Source: Microvirga makkahensis
GTDB lineage: Bacteria; Pseudomonadota; Alphaproteobacteria; Rhizobiales; Beijerinckiaceae
Assembly (NCBI RefSeq): GCF_009830105.1
Contig: NZ_WURB01000001.1
Location: 186,001 to 250,000 of the forward strand
Reading direction: 5' to 3'
DNA: 64,000 nt
Made by a program: the position numbers and the translations under genes
Notes under the pieces: model-generated
What the model saw: the letters and a program-made list of their open reading frames with translations, nothing else
Database searches by the model: none
Told to the model about the DNA's origin: nothing
In this document: piece by piece, positions 18,001 to 28,125 of the stretch
Numbering within the stretch: position 1 is the stretch's first letter
Layout of the letters: each line of letters begins with the position of its first letter

Positions 18001-19948
18001 GCCAGCCTATTGGCGGGTCGCATCGAGCGACATCAACTATCGCCGCTTCTTCGACATCAACAATCTAGCGGGCCTGCGCGTGGAGATCCCAGAGATCTTC
18101 GAGCGCACGCATGACCTGATCGTCCGACTGGCGAACGAAGGACGGGTTCACGGCCTGCGGATCGATCATATCGATGGCCTTGCGGATCCCGAGGGCTATG
18201 CCCGCGCTCTGCAGAGAAAGGTTGGGCCCGGTTTCTACGTCGTAGTCGAGAAGATTCTAGAGCCGGGCGAGAGGCTTCGGGCGTGGCCTGTCGCTGGAAC
18301 GACCGGATACGATGTCCTCAACCTGATCGACGGCGTCCTCGTCAATGAGGCGGCGGGCGAGTCCTTCGAGCGCATCTACCGGGAGGCCTCGGGCATCTCC
18401 GATGATTATGACGACCTGCTGAAGCAGGCGAAGATCGACATCACCCAAGCCAACTTCGCCAGTGAACTCGAGACCCTGGTTACGGACATCAAGGCGATAG
18501 CGGACTCGAGCCGTCGCACGCGGGATTACACAACCTATGCGCTTCGCAGGGCCATGGTGGAGATCATCGCGACGTTCCCGGTCTATCGCAGCTATCTCGG
18601 CGGCGGCGAGCCCGCCCCTGCGGATGCCGAGCTGATCGAAAACACCATTGATTTGGCCAAGCGATCCAGCGACCTGCCCGACACGAGCGTGCACGACTTT
18701 GTTGCAGACGCTCTTCTCGGGAAGGCGGACACGGCGGAAGCTGCAGATATCCGCCGCTTCCGCCGGCGCTTTCAGCAGCTGACCGGGCCTGTCATGGCCA
18801 AGAGCCTGGAGGACACCCTGTTCTACCGTTATGGCCGCCTCATCGCCTTGAACGAAGTCGGGGGAGACCCGGGTCATTTCGGCGTTCCGCTTCAGGCCTT
18901 TCACCAAGGCAACGCCGACAGAGCACACGACTGGCCTCATACCATGATCGCCACGGCCACTCATGACACGAAGCGCGGCGAGGATGCCCGTGGCCGCCTG
19001 ATCGTGCTTTCCGAGATGCCGGAGGCATGGGAGGAAGCACTGAAAGTCTGGCGCGAAACCATTTCTCCATATCTTTCGGACGTGAATGGCGCGCCTGCTC
19101 CGGATGCCAACGATCAGGTGATCCTGCTCCAGTCTCTTCTCGGCTCCTGGCCGCTGGAGCTTCTCGACGAGCACGACAGTCGATATCTCAACCCCTTTCA
19201 TGACCGCATGAAGGGATATCTCACGAAGGCACTCCGTGAAGCGAAACGAAGAACGAGCTGGATCGCCCCCGACGAGGATTATGAGCAAGCAGCGCTCCAT
19301 CTTCTGCAAGCCGTACTCGATCCGAAGAACAACATTCTCGAACCCTTCCGGCCCCTTGCACGGCGCCTGTCGGTCCTCGGCATGCTCAACGGACTCTCCC
19401 GCACCATTCTGAAGATGACATTGCCGGGCGTGCCTGACATCTACCAGGGAACGGAGTTCTGGGACCTCTCTCTTGTCGATCCGGACAACCGGCGCGCTGT
19501 GGAATACGGAGCAAGGGCGAAGGCCCTGAATGATGAAATTCCTCCCGAGGCGTTGCTGGCCCGTTGGCCGGATGGCCGCATCAAACAGCGCGTGATCGCG
19601 CGCCTCTTGCAGGACCGCGCCGACGCTCCCGCGCTCTATGGCTACGGCGATTATCGTCCCCTGCCGGTTCAAGGCGGACGAGCCTCCCATCTGATCGCGT
19701 TCCAGAGGCAACATGGGGAAGACAGGCTCGCCGTGATTGTCCCACGCTTCTGGAGCAGCCTTGTCGGGACGGACCACTTGCAGATCGACCCGGCGGTCTG
19801 GCAGGATACAAGCGTATCCCTGCCCGTGGGCGGCTGGCGGAATGTGATAACGGGCCTGCCCGTCGAGGCTGGTCCTGGAAGGCTCGCCCCAGGCGAGATC
19901 CTGACGTCATTTCCTTTTGCCGTTCTCAGGCTCGCGGGGAAGAGGTGA
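15092..19948 (+). CDS. treY: 4-alpha-glucanotransferase / malto-oligosyltrehalose synthase fusion (MalQ-TreY)
   Basis: One uninterrupted frame of 1618 residues carrying two enzymes. Residues 1 to about 680 are a GH77 MalQ with WGLPPFNP, the nucleophile Asp in IRIDHAFQL near 452, the Glu in IAEDLGT near 500 and THDLPT near 550. Residues about 700 to 1618 are a GH13 TreY starting at ATYRLQFHKDFTFDDAV, with DIVPNHMG near 783, GLRIDHIDGL near 1022, VVVEKILEPGE near 1050 and TATHDTKRGED near 1288. Both catalytic sets are intact. TreY converts the reducing end of an alpha-glucan into a trehalosyl unit, and MalQ disproportionates short maltodextrins. The linker (about 680-698) is basic and Pro/Ser-rich. 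The start overlaps the treZ stop by 4 bp; an in-frame ATG at 15059 inside treZ is rejected. Confidence 0.9.
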   Translation: MSKFEAILERMAELVGLSPDYADAFGRSIKTSPETRNAILAALDLGTASEGEARESLSRLEKLKTGLIPGVIPIPSDRPANVTLRAKTGPLNWTIIEENGATHEGRSAGGETALKLPALPMGYHRLALGAFEATLVAAPESCWRPEALKGQNRLWGMAAQIYSLRSGRDLGIGDFSDVALLAEKVGALGGAFLGLSPVHALFSADRTKISPYSPSSRLFLEALYIDPTAVEGFAGSDAERFLDRPDVRERLSHLQSAQFVDYAQVWSIKRTALDALWRHFRISGEQSAFETFRRDGGQALEAHATFEALSEHFREQGCTWIGEWPEAYRDIRTAEVSRFRSEHEERIAFHVWLQWLADRQLAQAAECAQSAGLTIGLYRDLAVGADGGGSEIWATPERFAPGLAIGAPPDPLGPQGQNWGLPPFNPLTLEEQGLAAFRDLVAANMRHAGAIRIDHAFQLQRLFLIPSGAPASQGAYVDYPFEAMLAVLRIESHRARCLVIAEDLGTAPKGFSDAIMTSGVLSYRVLPFERDGSSFKRPDEYPRSALAVLTTHDLPTFRGWWRGLDIDLRQTLGVFDPVTAAEEHAAREVDKRSFATALHEQGLLPTAERPREPPLEEAVRYLARTACALTALQVEDAAGELNQPNMPGMDAGHPNWRRRLSKTIESMAAPGSLMAKLAVAVTEEGRHGHAPRNSLASPPPRATYRLQFHKDFTFDDAVKIVPYLARLGISHVYSSPIHMASPGSTHGYDIADHSTINPELGGEEGFRRLSDTLTAHGLKLLLDIVPNHMGVGGQTNGWWLSVLEWGRLSPVANAFDIDWERPGAQGKLIIPVLGSLYGEALENGELQVRFDEEDGSFSVWHWEHRLPICPTSYPLVLDLALAAFDDGVKAGELLALTERLRILGERAVSDDPSGLPESGQALKRQLANLIATHPSARKALDRALAMINGTKGEPESFNTLHRLIEAQAYRPAYWRVASSDINYRRFFDINNLAGLRVEIPEIFERTHDLIVRLANEGRVHGLRIDHIDGLADPEGYARALQRKVGPGFYVVVEKILEPGERLRAWPVAGTTGYDVLNLIDGVLVNEAAGESFERIYREASGISDDYDDLLKQAKIDITQANFASELETLVTDIKAIADSSRRTRDYTTYALRRAMVEIIATFPVYRSYLGGGEPAPADAELIENTIDLAKRSSDLPDTSVHDFVADALLGKADTAEAADIRRFRRRFQQLTGPVMAKSLEDTLFYRYGRLIALNEVGGDPGHFGVPLQAFHQGNADRAHDWPHTMIATATHDTKRGEDARGRLIVLSEMPEAWEEALKVWRETISPYLSDVNGAPAPDANDQVILLQSLLGSWPLELLDEHDSRYLNPFHDRMKGYLTKALREAKRRTSWIAPDEDYEQAALHLLQAVLDPKNNILEPFRPLARRLSVLGMLNGLSRTILKMTLPGVPDIYQGTEFWDLSLVDPDNRRAVEYGARAKALNDEIPPEALLARWPDGRIKQRVIARLLQDRADAPALYGYGDYRPLPVQGGRASHLIAFQRQHGEDRLAVIVPRFWSSLVGTDHLQIDPAVWQDTSVSLPVGGWRNVITGLPVEAGPGRLAPGEILTSFPFAVLRLAGKR

Positions 19949-20065
19949 GCCCGCGAAGGTGAGCTGCCTCCTCTTCATCTCCCCGTCTGGTCACATATTT
20001 TAGCCGCCCCATAATGGATCTCTCACGAAGCAGGGACGCTGCCGAACAGGGCATGCGAACAGGGC

Positions 20066-22333
20066 ATGTCCATGGCAGCGTCAGAACGATATGGGAAATG
20101 CGGGATGGCGCAGCGCAGGGGTGGAACGCAGAGCGTGACGGAGCGTTCGACCGAACCGCAGACGGTGGCCGACATCATCGCTTCAGGCGATCCGTTCTCG
20201 GTGCTGGGGCCCCACGAGGTAGCACAGGGGACCTGGGAAATCCGGGCCATCATCCCCGACGCGGACGGCGTAAGCCTGCTCGATCGTGATGGCCACTCAA
20301 TCCTTGCCCCCATGGAGAAGAGGCTTCCGGAGGGCCTGTTCGTCGGCGTTCTGAGTGCCTCCGAGCGGCCGGACTATCGCCTGCGGGTGCAATGGCAGGA
20401 TCGTGTTGAGATCCAGCATGATCCCTATAGCTTCGGAACATTCCTATCCTATGACGAACTGATCCAGATTCGAACCCCTGGCAGCGATGCAGTCTATACG
20501 AAGCTCGGTGCTCATCGCTTGGATCTGGGCGGCATTCAAGGATTCCTTTTCTGCGTCTGGGCCCCCAACGCGCGCCGCGTGAGCGTGGTCGGCGAGTTCA
20601 ACAACTGGGATGGCCGCCGACACCCGATGAGGCGACGTCACGAAGGCGGCGTGTGGGAGCTATTCATTCCCGATGTCACGGCAGGCCAGCACTACAAGTT
20701 CGAAATCATCGGTCTTCAAGGCAACCTGCTGGCGCTGAAGGCGGACCCAGTCGCCTTCGCGGCCGAACATCCTCCTGCGACCGCCTCTATCCTCAGGGAG
20801 AAATCGGCCTTCGAATGGCGGGACGGCGAGTGGATGAAAATTCGCACTCGTCGAAATCAGCGCAAGGCCCCCATATCGATCTATGAGTGCCATCTCGGGT
20901 CCTGGGCGCGCGTGCCTGAGGAAGGTAACCGTTATCTCACCTATCGCGAGCTCGCCGTCCGGCTCATTCCCTATGTGCAGGATCTCGGCTTTACCCATAT
21001 CGAGCTTTTGCCGATCACCGAATACCCCTTCGACGGATCCTGGGGCTATCAGCCGATCTCCCTCTATGCACCGACGAGCCGCTTCGGAACTCCGGACGAT
21101 TTCGCCGCCTTCGTCGAAGCAGCCCATGCCGCCGGCATCGGCATCATCCTCGATTGGGTTCCCGCGCATTTTCCAAACGATCCGCACGGATTGAGCTATT
21201 TCGACGGTACGCATCTCTATGAGCATGCGGACCCCCGCCTCGGCTTTCATCAGGATTGGGGCACGTATATCTACAACTACGAGCGCCAGGAGGTCGCCAC
21301 CTTCCTCGTGGCCAATGCACGTTTCTGGCTTGAGCACTACCACCTCGATGGCTTGCGGGTCGATGCGGTGGCCTCGATGCTCTATCTCGACTACTCCCGC
21401 AAGCCGGGCGAGTGGATCCCGAACCGCTACGGCGGCAACGAGAACCTGGGCGCCATCGATTTCCTGCGCCGGATGAACGAGGTGGCCTATGCCTCCGCAC
21501 CAGGCGCGATTACGATCGCGGAAGAATCGACCGCATGGCCCGGCGTGTCGCATCCGACCTATACGGGCGGCTTAGGCTTCGGGTTCAAATGGAACATGGG
21601 CTGGATGCACGACACCTTGCGCTACATCAGCAAGGATCCGGTCTTCCGGCGCTATCATCATCATGACCTGACGTTCGGCCTGCTCTACGCCTTTTCGGAG
21701 AATTTTATCCTCCCTCTCAGCCATGACGAGGTCGTCCACGGAAAGGGATCGCTCCTCCGCAAGATGCCGGGCGACCGATGGCAGCGCTTCGCCAATCTCC
21801 GCGCCTATTTCGGTTTCATGTGGGGACATCCCGGGAAGAAACTTTTATTCATGGGCGGAGAGTTCGCACAGGAACAGGAGTGGAATCATGACAACGGCCT
21901 CGACTGGCATCTTCTGAGCGATCCGGACCACAAAGGCGTTCAGACGCTGATCCGTGACCTCAATCGCGCCTACTGCTCGATCCCGGCGCTTCATGAGCGG
22001 GACTGCGAATCGAGGGGATTCGAGTGGATCGTCTCGGACGACAGGGACAACAGCGTCATCGCATGGCTGCGACGTGGCAACGATGAGGATTCGATCGCTG
22101 TGGTCGTCTCGAACTTCACACCCGTTCCGCGGGTGGGATATCGTATCGGCGTTCCCGCCCCGGGGTTCTACAGTGAGGCGGTGAATACCGATGCCTCCAT
22201 TTACGGCGGAAGCAACGTGGGCAACCTTGGCGGCATACTTGCCGAGGCGACACCAAGTCACGGCTTTGCCCACTCCCTCTGCCTTACGATCCCACCTCTT
22301 GCCACCCTCATTCTCACTTTCGAACGCCCTTGA
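20066..22333 (+). CDS. glgB: 1,4-alpha-glucan branching enzyme
   Basis: Up to 755 residues, GH13. It introduces alpha-1,6 branches into glycogen. The N-terminal E-set region (DPFSVLGPHE) is followed by the second CBM48 (FCVWAPNARRVSVVGEFNNW). The barrel has ILDWVPAHFPND, GLRVDAVASMLYLDYSR with the nucleophile, IAEESTAWPGV with the acid Glu, LPLSHDEVVHGKGS and the C-terminal beta domain. The start is uncertain. The ATG at 20066, a second ATG two codons on, and the ATG at 20105 (MAQRRGG) are all in frame and none has a strong ribosome binding site. It follows the malQ::treY stop by 117 bp in the same direction. Confidence 0.92.
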   Translation: MSMAASERYGKCGMAQRRGGTQSVTERSTEPQTVADIIASGDPFSVLGPHEVAQGTWEIRAIIPDADGVSLLDRDGHSILAPMEKRLPEGLFVGVLSASERPDYRLRVQWQDRVEIQHDPYSFGTFLSYDELIQIRTPGSDAVYTKLGAHRLDLGGIQGFLFCVWAPNARRVSVVGEFNNWDGRRHPMRRRHEGGVWELFIPDVTAGQHYKFEIIGLQGNLLALKADPVAFAAEHPPATASILREKSAFEWRDGEWMKIRTRRNQRKAPISIYECHLGSWARVPEEGNRYLTYRELAVRLIPYVQDLGFTHIELLPITEYPFDGSWGYQPISLYAPTSRFGTPDDFAAFVEAAHAAGIGIILDWVPAHFPNDPHGLSYFDGTHLYEHADPRLGFHQDWGTYIYNYERQEVATFLVANARFWLEHYHLDGLRVDAVASMLYLDYSRKPGEWIPNRYGGNENLGAIDFLRRMNEVAYASAPGAITIAEESTAWPGVSHPTYTGGLGFGFKWNMGWMHDTLRYISKDPVFRRYHHHDLTFGLLYAFSENFILPLSHDEVVHGKGSLLRKMPGDRWQRFANLRAYFGFMWGHPGKKLLFMGGEFAQEQEWNHDNGLDWHLLSDPDHKGVQTLIRDLNRAYCSIPALHERDCESRGFEWIVSDDRDNSVIAWLRRGNDEDSIAVVVSNFTPVPRVGYRIGVPAPGFYSEAVNTDASIYGGSNVGNLGGILAEATPSHGFAHSLCLTIPPLATLILTFERP

Positions 22334-22425
22334 TCGATCGAGCTGTTGCCACGGCCAGGCGGGACTTCCTGCCTCTTTGCGCGTTGATGAAGTGAACCGA
22401 TCTGCTCCGCTTCTCGAGATCCAAG

Positions 22426-24633
22426 ATGAATGACAAAGTCGAAACCCGTGAAACCACCTCAACCGAGATCGTCGCGCCAACCGTCCGGCGTACATCCCGG
22501 CTGCGGGAAGGACTGCCCTACCCTCTGGGCGCGACATGGGACGGGCTTGGCGTCAACTTTGCGCTCTTCTCCGCCAATGCCACTAAAGTAGAGCTGTGCC
22601 TTTTCACCCCCGACGGCAGGCGGGAACTGGAGAGGATCGAGCTTCCGGAATACACGGACGAGGTCTGGCATGGCTATCTGCCGGATGCTCGGCCAGGTAC
22701 CATTTATGGCTATCGCGTCTACGGGCCCTATGAGCCCGACGCCGGACACCGGTTCAATCACAATAAATTGCTCCTCGATCCGTACGGCAAGCAGTTCCTT
22801 GGCGACCTGAAATGGGACCCCGCTCTCTTTGGCTATACGGTGGGATCGCCGGACGCCGATCTCTCCTTCGACGACCGCGACAGCGCCCCCTTCATGCCCA
22901 AGTGCCGCGTGATCGAATCGGCCTTTACCTGGGGCAACGAGCGCAGGCCGCAGATTCCTTGGGAGCGCACGATCATCTATGAGGCGCATCTGCGGGGTTT
23001 CACCATGAAGCACCCTGCAGTTCCAAAGGATATCCGCGGCACCTGCGCGGGTCTGATGCACCATGAAGCAATCAACTACATCAAGAGCCTCGGTGTCACT
23101 GCCATCGAACTCCTACCCATTCATGCCTTCGTGGACGATAGTTATCTCATCGAGAAAGGATTGCGTAACTACTGGGGTTACAACACCATCGGATTCTTCG
23201 CTCCCCAGCCGCGCTATCTCGCCACGCCGTTCGTGAATGAAGTGAAGGAAATGGTCAGCCATTTCCACGACGCGGGGATCGAGGTCATCCTCGATGTGGT
23301 TTACAATCATACGGCCGAGGGCAACGAACTGGGCCCGACACTGTCGTTGAAAGGCATCGACAACGCCTCATATTACCGCCTTGCGCCGGAAAAGCGTTAT
23401 TACATCAATGATACCGGCACCGGGAACACTGTGAATCTCAGCCATTCCCGTGTCCTTCAGATGGTAACCGACAGCCTCCGTTATTGGGCGCAGGAGGTGC
23501 GTGTCGATGGTTTCCGCTTCGATCTCGCCACCATTCTCGCCCGCGAACCTCATGGCTTCGAGGAGGACGGCCGCTTTCTCGATGCGGTGCGGCAGGATCC
23601 AGTGCTCAGCCGGATCAAGCTGATAGCGGAACCTTGGGATTGCGGACCCGGCGGGTATCAAGTCGGACGCTTCTCGCCGGGCTGGGCCGAATGGAACGAT
23701 CGCTACCGGGATACGGTGCGCGCCTATTGGAAAGGCGAGGACGGCAAGCTGCCGGAGCTTGCGTCACGCTTTACCGCCTCAGCGGATCTCTTCAACAAGC
23801 GCGGGCGAAAGCCATGGGCGTCCGTCAATTTCGTCACGGCTCATGACGGCTTCACGCTTCACGATCTCGTATCGTATAACGACAAGCACAACGAGGCGAA
23901 TGGAGAGGACAACAAGGACGGGCACGATCACAACCTGTCCTGGAACCATGGTGTCGAGGGCGAAACGAAAGACCCCGAGATCCGTGCCCTGCGCAACCGC
24001 CAGAAGCGCAATATCCTCGCGACGCTGCTCTTCTCCCAGGGAACCCCCATGCTGCTGGCTGGCGACGAATTCGGCCGGACGCAGAAAGGCAACAACAACG
24101 CCTATGCCCAGGACAACGACATCTCCTGGATCGACTGGGAAGGTGTCGACGAGGACGGGGCCGAGCTTTTCGAGTTCACGCGCAAGCTGATCCAGCTGCG
24201 GCAGAGCTTGCCGATCCTCCGGCGCGGCCGTTTCCTGTCGGGCGTCTACAACGAGGAACTCGACGTCAAGGACGTGACTTGGCTCACCCCGGCTGGCGAC
24301 GAGATGACTCCCGAGCATTGGCAAGATCCTCATGCCCGCTGCATCAGCATCCTCCTGGACGGGCGCGCGCAGCCCACAGGTATTCGCAAACGCGGGACGG
24401 ACGTCACCCTGCTGCTGATCCTCAATGCTCACCATGACGTCGTGAAGTGCAAACTTCCCGCTGTGACCGGCGGCCGGGCCTGGAGCTGCCTTGTCGACAC
24501 GAACAAGCCGGAATTCTCGTTCCCGACTCCGTTCAACTTCGGCAAGGAATATACGGTGACCGGGCGCTCGCTTCTCCTGTTCCAGCTCCAGTCGGAGGAA
24601 CACTCAAAGCACGAAAGAAAGCGGGGCGCCTGA
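22426..24633 (+). CDS. glgX: glycogen debranching enzyme
   Basis: 735 residues, GH13 isoamylase-type GlgX, which hydrolyses alpha-1,6 branches of phosphorylase-limited glycogen. The N-terminal CBM48 (GLPYPLGATWDGLGVNFALF) is typical. Barrel motifs are DVVYNHTAEGNELGP, VDGFRFDLATILARE, LIAEPWDCGPGGYQVG and FVTAHDGFTLHDLVSYNDKHN. It lies 92 bp behind glgB and is convergent with glgA2, whose stop is 10 bp away. No glycogen phosphorylase gene is in the window, so release of linear chains probably feeds MalQ and TreY/TreZ directly or a phosphorylase elsewhere. Confidence 0.93.
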   Translation: MNDKVETRETTSTEIVAPTVRRTSRLREGLPYPLGATWDGLGVNFALFSANATKVELCLFTPDGRRELERIELPEYTDEVWHGYLPDARPGTIYGYRVYGPYEPDAGHRFNHNKLLLDPYGKQFLGDLKWDPALFGYTVGSPDADLSFDDRDSAPFMPKCRVIESAFTWGNERRPQIPWERTIIYEAHLRGFTMKHPAVPKDIRGTCAGLMHHEAINYIKSLGVTAIELLPIHAFVDDSYLIEKGLRNYWGYNTIGFFAPQPRYLATPFVNEVKEMVSHFHDAGIEVILDVVYNHTAEGNELGPTLSLKGIDNASYYRLAPEKRYYINDTGTGNTVNLSHSRVLQMVTDSLRYWAQEVRVDGFRFDLATILAREPHGFEEDGRFLDAVRQDPVLSRIKLIAEPWDCGPGGYQVGRFSPGWAEWNDRYRDTVRAYWKGEDGKLPELASRFTASADLFNKRGRKPWASVNFVTAHDGFTLHDLVSYNDKHNEANGEDNKDGHDHNLSWNHGVEGETKDPEIRALRNRQKRNILATLLFSQGTPMLLAGDEFGRTQKGNNNAYAQDNDISWIDWEGVDEDGAELFEFTRKLIQLRQSLPILRRGRFLSGVYNEELDVKDVTWLTPAGDEMTPEHWQDPHARCISILLDGRAQPTGIRKRGTDVTLLLILNAHHDVVKCKLPAVTGGRAWSCLVDTNKPEFSFPTPFNFGKEYTVTGRSLLLFQLQSEEHSKHERKRGA

Positions 24634-24643
24634 GAGGATGGTG

Positions 24644-26095
24644 TCAAATCACCTCAAGGCACGAGCGGTAGAGCTGTGCGTAGCGCTTGGCAGCCCTGTT
24701 CCATCCAACCTGCGCGGCCATGCCATTCTTCTGCACCCGGCGCCAGGAATCCCTGTCCGACCAAAGCATTTTCACGCGGTTGGCCGCATCAAGGAGGCCA
24801 GTCAGATTGACGGGAGAGAACTGGAAACCCGTCGCGACACCCGACGCGATGGCCATTTCATTCGCATCGATCACCGTGTCGGCAAGACCGCCGACGCGAG
24901 AGACGACGGGGACGTTGCCATAGCGCATCGCACAGAGCTGCGTCAGACCACAGGGTTCGAAACGGGAGGGAACCAGCAATGCGTCGCTGCCGCCCTGAAT
25001 GAGATGCGCGAGCTCCTCATCGTAGCCCAGCACACAGCCGACTTGTCCCGGGTAGACGATGGAGGCAGCCCGAAAACTATCCTCGAGGATTCCTTCCCCT
25101 GCACCGAGAAGGGCAAGCTGCGCTCCGTCGGCGAGGAACGACGGCAGCGCTGCAAGTACTAGATCAAGCCCCTTCTGCTCGGAGAGCCGGCTCACCACCC
25201 CGAAGAGGATCGTATCGGGATCCGCGTCCAGCCCCAGTCGTGCTTGGAGGGCCGCCTTGTTCGCCTCGCGGCCCTCCAAAGTATCAGGGGTGAAGGTCGC
25301 GGCCAACGATTTGTCGGATGAGGGGTCCCAGACGCTCTCGTCGATTCCGTTCAGGATACCAAACACATCCTTCGAACGGGATCGCAGGAGACCGTCAAGC
25401 CCCATTCCACCTTCCGGAGTCTGGATCTCCTTCGCATATGTCGGGGATACGGTCGTGACCCGGTCGGCAAATCGCAGTCCCGCCTTCAGAAAACCGATCT
25501 GACCGTAGTACTCGACTCCATCCACTGTGAAGGCGTCGGGCGGGAGGCCAAGTTCATAGAGAAGATCCGCCGGGAAAATGCCTTGAAAGGAGATGTTGTG
25601 GATCGTCATGACAGTGCCGGGGCGAGGCAGGTCGCTGTAATGCAGATAAGCTGGAGCAAGACCGGCCTGCCAGTCGTGAGCGTGCACGATATCGGGAATG
25701 AAACCCGCCACCTCTCCTTGTCCGATAGCGGCTGCAATGCGCGCCAGCGCAGCGAAGCGGCGCGCATTGTCTGGCCAATCGCGACCATCGGGTGTCAGAT
25801 AAGGGGAGCCCGGACGGTCGTAGAGATGCGGAGCATCAAGGACGAAAAGTTCCATCTGGTGAGCGCTTGCCGAGACGAGACGAGCCGCTCCCCCGAAGAG
25901 ATCCGGATATTCACGAATGGTATCGATTTGCTCCAACGCCTTCATGACAACCGGATAACCCGGGAGGAGCGAGACGACCCGCACGCCCTCCTGTGCCAGA
26001 GCGAAAGGGAGGGCCCCAGCAACGTCCGCCAGGCCGCCTGTCTTGATGATGGGAAAGAGCTCCGAAGTGACGGACAATACACTCAGAGACTTCAT
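24644..26095 (-). CDS. glgA: glycogen synthase (ADP-glucose type), copy 2
   Basis: 483 residues, the classic bacterial GlgA. It has the canonical [13 protein letters not shown] loop at residues about 18-30, [64 protein letters not shown], and the C-terminal [21 protein letters not shown] with [11 protein letters not shown]. The ATG overlaps the glgC stop by 4 bp, giving a glgC-glgA operon in which ADP-glucose synthesis and use are coupled. It is the likely housekeeping copy; glgA1 at 11482-13011 is more diverged and has its own stress promoter. Confidence 0.94.
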   Translation of the reverse strand: MKSLSVLSVTSELFPIIKTGGLADVAGALPFALAQEGVRVVSLLPGYPVVMKALEQIDTIREYPDLFGGAARLVSASAHQMELFVLDAPHLYDRPGSPYLTPDGRDWPDNARRFAALARIAAAIGQGEVAGFIPDIVHAHDWQAGLAPAYLHYSDLPRPGTVMTIHNISFQGIFPADLLYELGLPPDAFTVDGVEYYGQIGFLKAGLRFADRVTTVSPTYAKEIQTPEGGMGLDGLLRSRSKDVFGILNGIDESVWDPSSDKSLAATFTPDTLEGREANKAALQARLGLDADPDTILFGVVSRLSEQKGLDLVLAALPSFLADGAQLALLGAGEGILEDSFRAASIVYPGQVGCVLGYDEELAHLIQGGSDALLVPSRFEPCGLTQLCAMRYGNVPVVSRVGGLADTVIDANEMAIASGVATGFQFSPVNLTGLLDAANRVKMLWSDRDSWRRVQKNGMAAQVGWNRAAKRYAQLYRSCLEVI

Positions 26096-27378
26096 CCAGA
26101 GAGCCTGTCGATCATCGGCTTCGTAATTAGGCAGATTCCACGCTCAGTACGACGGAACCGCCGAGCATCCTCTTCGGGATCCTCACCGACCACCAAACCC
26201 TCCGGAATGCGCACGCCACGGTCAATGACGACATTCCGCAGTTGCGCTCCGCGGCCGACATCCACGTAAGGGAGAATGACCGCCCCTTCCACATGGGCAT
26301 GGGAATGTAGATGCACCGCGGTAAAGACGAGCGACTGTCGCAAGGACGCCCCGGAAACGATGCTGCCCCCGGAGACGAGGGAGTTGATGGCATGCCCGCG
26401 CCGCCCTTCCTCATCGTGAACGAACTTGGCGGGCGGCAAAGTTTCGGAAAAGGTCGAAATTGGCCAATCCCGATCATAAAGATCGAGCGTGGGGACAATG
26501 GCGGTCAGGTCGATGTTGGCTTCCCAGTATGCATCCACCGTTCCGACATCGCGCCAATAAGCCGGAGCGTCACTTCCACCCGCCTCGGCTCCCGAACGGA
26601 CACAGGAACGCGTAAAGCGATGCGCCACCGCTTTTCCATGCCGCACAAGATAAGGAATGATATCCTTACCGAAGTCTCGGCTTGAGCCGGGCGTCTCGGC
26701 ATCGCGCCTCAACTGGTCGAACAGGAAGCGTGTGTTGAAAACGTAGATTCCCATGCTGGCGAGTGCCATATCCGGATTGTCAGGAATCCCTGGAGGATCC
26801 GCAGGCTTCTCCAGAAACGAGACGATACGATCCGTCTCGTCGATGCCCATAACTCCAAAGCCCGTTGCCTCCATGCGCGGCACTTCCAGGCAGCCCACTG
26901 TCACGTCTGCGCCGGAATCCACATGCTGTCGAAGCATGATCTCGTAATCCATCTTGTAGATGTGGTCGCCTGCCAAGATGATAATGTATTCGGGATCGAT
27001 GCTCGCGATGATATCGATGTTCTGATACACCGCATCGGCGGTGCCTTCATACCACATGGTCTCGGAAACGCGCTGGCTCGCCGGGAGAATGTCGAAGCTC
27101 TCGTTGCGCTCCGAGCGAAAAAAGTTCCAGCCTTTCTGGAGATGCCGGATCAGGCTGTGCGCCTTGTATTGTGTTGCCACGCCGATACGACGAATACCGG
27201 AATTCAGGGCATTGGACAGGGCAAAGTCGATGATCCGCGTATTACCACCGAAATAAACAGCGGGCTTGGCACGGATATCGGTGAGTTCCATGAGCCTGGA
27301 ACCACGGCCGCCAGCAAGGATGTACGCCATCGCATGTCGGGCAAGAGGTGCAGAAGTAACACTCGGGCCGGGGGGCAA
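26092..27378 (-). CDS. glgC: glucose-1-phosphate adenylyltransferase (ADP-glucose pyrophosphorylase)
   Basis: 428 residues. GlgC makes ADP-glucose from ATP and glucose 1-phosphate, the committed and allosterically regulated step of glycogen synthesis. Seen are the nucleotide loop [52 protein letters not shown], the metal-binding [24 protein letters not shown], the substrate region [18 protein letters not shown] and the C-terminal left-handed helix domain. The TTG at 27378 keeps an N-terminal extension ([14 protein letters not shown]) that matches Agrobacterium-type GlgC and has GAGGA upstream. The ATG at 27330 is the alternative. The sequence resembles rhizobial enzymes, which respond to fructose 6-phosphate and pyruvate. 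Confidence 0.94.
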   Translation of the reverse strand: MPPGPSVTSAPLARHAMAYILAGGRGSRLMELTDIRAKPAVYFGGNTRIIDFALSNALNSGIRRIGVATQYKAHSLIRHLQKGWNFFRSERNESFDILPASQRVSETMWYEGTADAVYQNIDIIASIDPEYIIILAGDHIYKMDYEIMLRQHVDSGADVTVGCLEVPRMEATGFGVMGIDETDRIVSFLEKPADPPGIPDNPDMALASMGIYVFNTRFLFDQLRRDAETPGSSRDFGKDIIPYLVRHGKAVAHRFTRSCVRSGAEAGGSDAPAYWRDVGTVDAYWEANIDLTAIVPTLDLYDRDWPISTFSETLPPAKFVHDEEGRRGHAINSLVSGGSIVSGASLRQSLVFTAVHLHSHAHVEGAVILPYVDVGRGAQLRNVVIDRGVRIPEGLVVGEDPEEDARRFRRTERGICLITKPMIDRLSG

Positions 27379-27524
27379 CTCAAGTTCCTCACATCGGGGA
27401 TGGTGACATGCTGTGTAGACGCCAGATCCGGCCGGAAGTTCTCCCTGCCGGCTCCGAACTTTGAAAATAGCTGCGTGCGGCGAACCTTCACCCCGGCCGA
27501 GGCGAAGGCTTACATACTCTGCAA

Positions 27525-27899
27525 TCAGGTGCTCGTCTTCTTTGATCGCCTCCGCTTAGGCGCAGCGACGGTCCCTCCCTCTGAGACCTCGGCACCGGCG
27601 TCGGCGGCTGCCGCTGCCACGTCCTTTCTCTTACGAGGCTTGGGAGTCGCAGGGCTGCTTAGAACCTCGTCCAGAGTTTGGCTGGTCATCCCGAGCGGTG
27701 CGGGACTTGTCTCAACGGGCGCCACCTCGCCTTGGCCCGCGTCGGAGGGCAAACTGCTGCCGGACTCGTTGCTTTGCTGCCCGAGGATCTCCTGTTCGGC
27801 CTGATACCAGTATTCCTCGGCCCGGCCGGGGAGACTCCCATGCTGCATCCATAGTTCGTATGCCCGTTCCCGGATTCTCTGTTCAAGCTGCTTGTCCAT
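27525..27899 (-). CDS. DUF2934-domain protein
   Basis: 124 residues. The N-terminal 40 residues match the DUF2934 pattern ([14 protein letters not shown], then [11 protein letters not shown]), a short helical domain of unknown function common in Hyphomicrobiales. The rest is low complexity and ends in a basic tail ([11 protein letters not shown]), which could bind nucleic acid. The ATG at 27899 has AAAGGTG upstream; the in-frame alternative at 27935 has none. It stands between glgC and the phospholipase D gene, divergent from the latter. Confidence 0.7.
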   Translation of the reverse strand: MDKQLEQRIRERAYELWMQHGSLPGRAEEYWYQAEQEILGQQSNESGSSLPSDAGQGEVAPVETSPAPLGMTSQTLDEVLSSPATPKPRKRKDVAAAAADAGAEVSEGGTVAAPKRRRSKKTST

Positions 27900-28125
27900 A
27901 ACACCTTTGACCTTCACCTGACGCGCCCGCGACAAGCGGCGAGCCTACCTGCCATCCGCAAGGCTGCAATCCATCGCTTGGAAGCTGCATAAGTTATTAG
28001 GCACGCCTCGTGAATGACAACAGGCAGGGTGAGCAAGCCTGAGCTTTTAGACCTCATCCCAGGATTAATTTTTGTGCGCACTACCAACGGGCCCTCACCG
28101 CTATAGGTACGATATTTCGCTCATT

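Noticed and set aside
18257..19777. A 506-residue open frame antisense to the TreY domain
   Set aside because: No family features; explained by high GC and codon bias of the TreY strand, which carries intact catalytic motifs.
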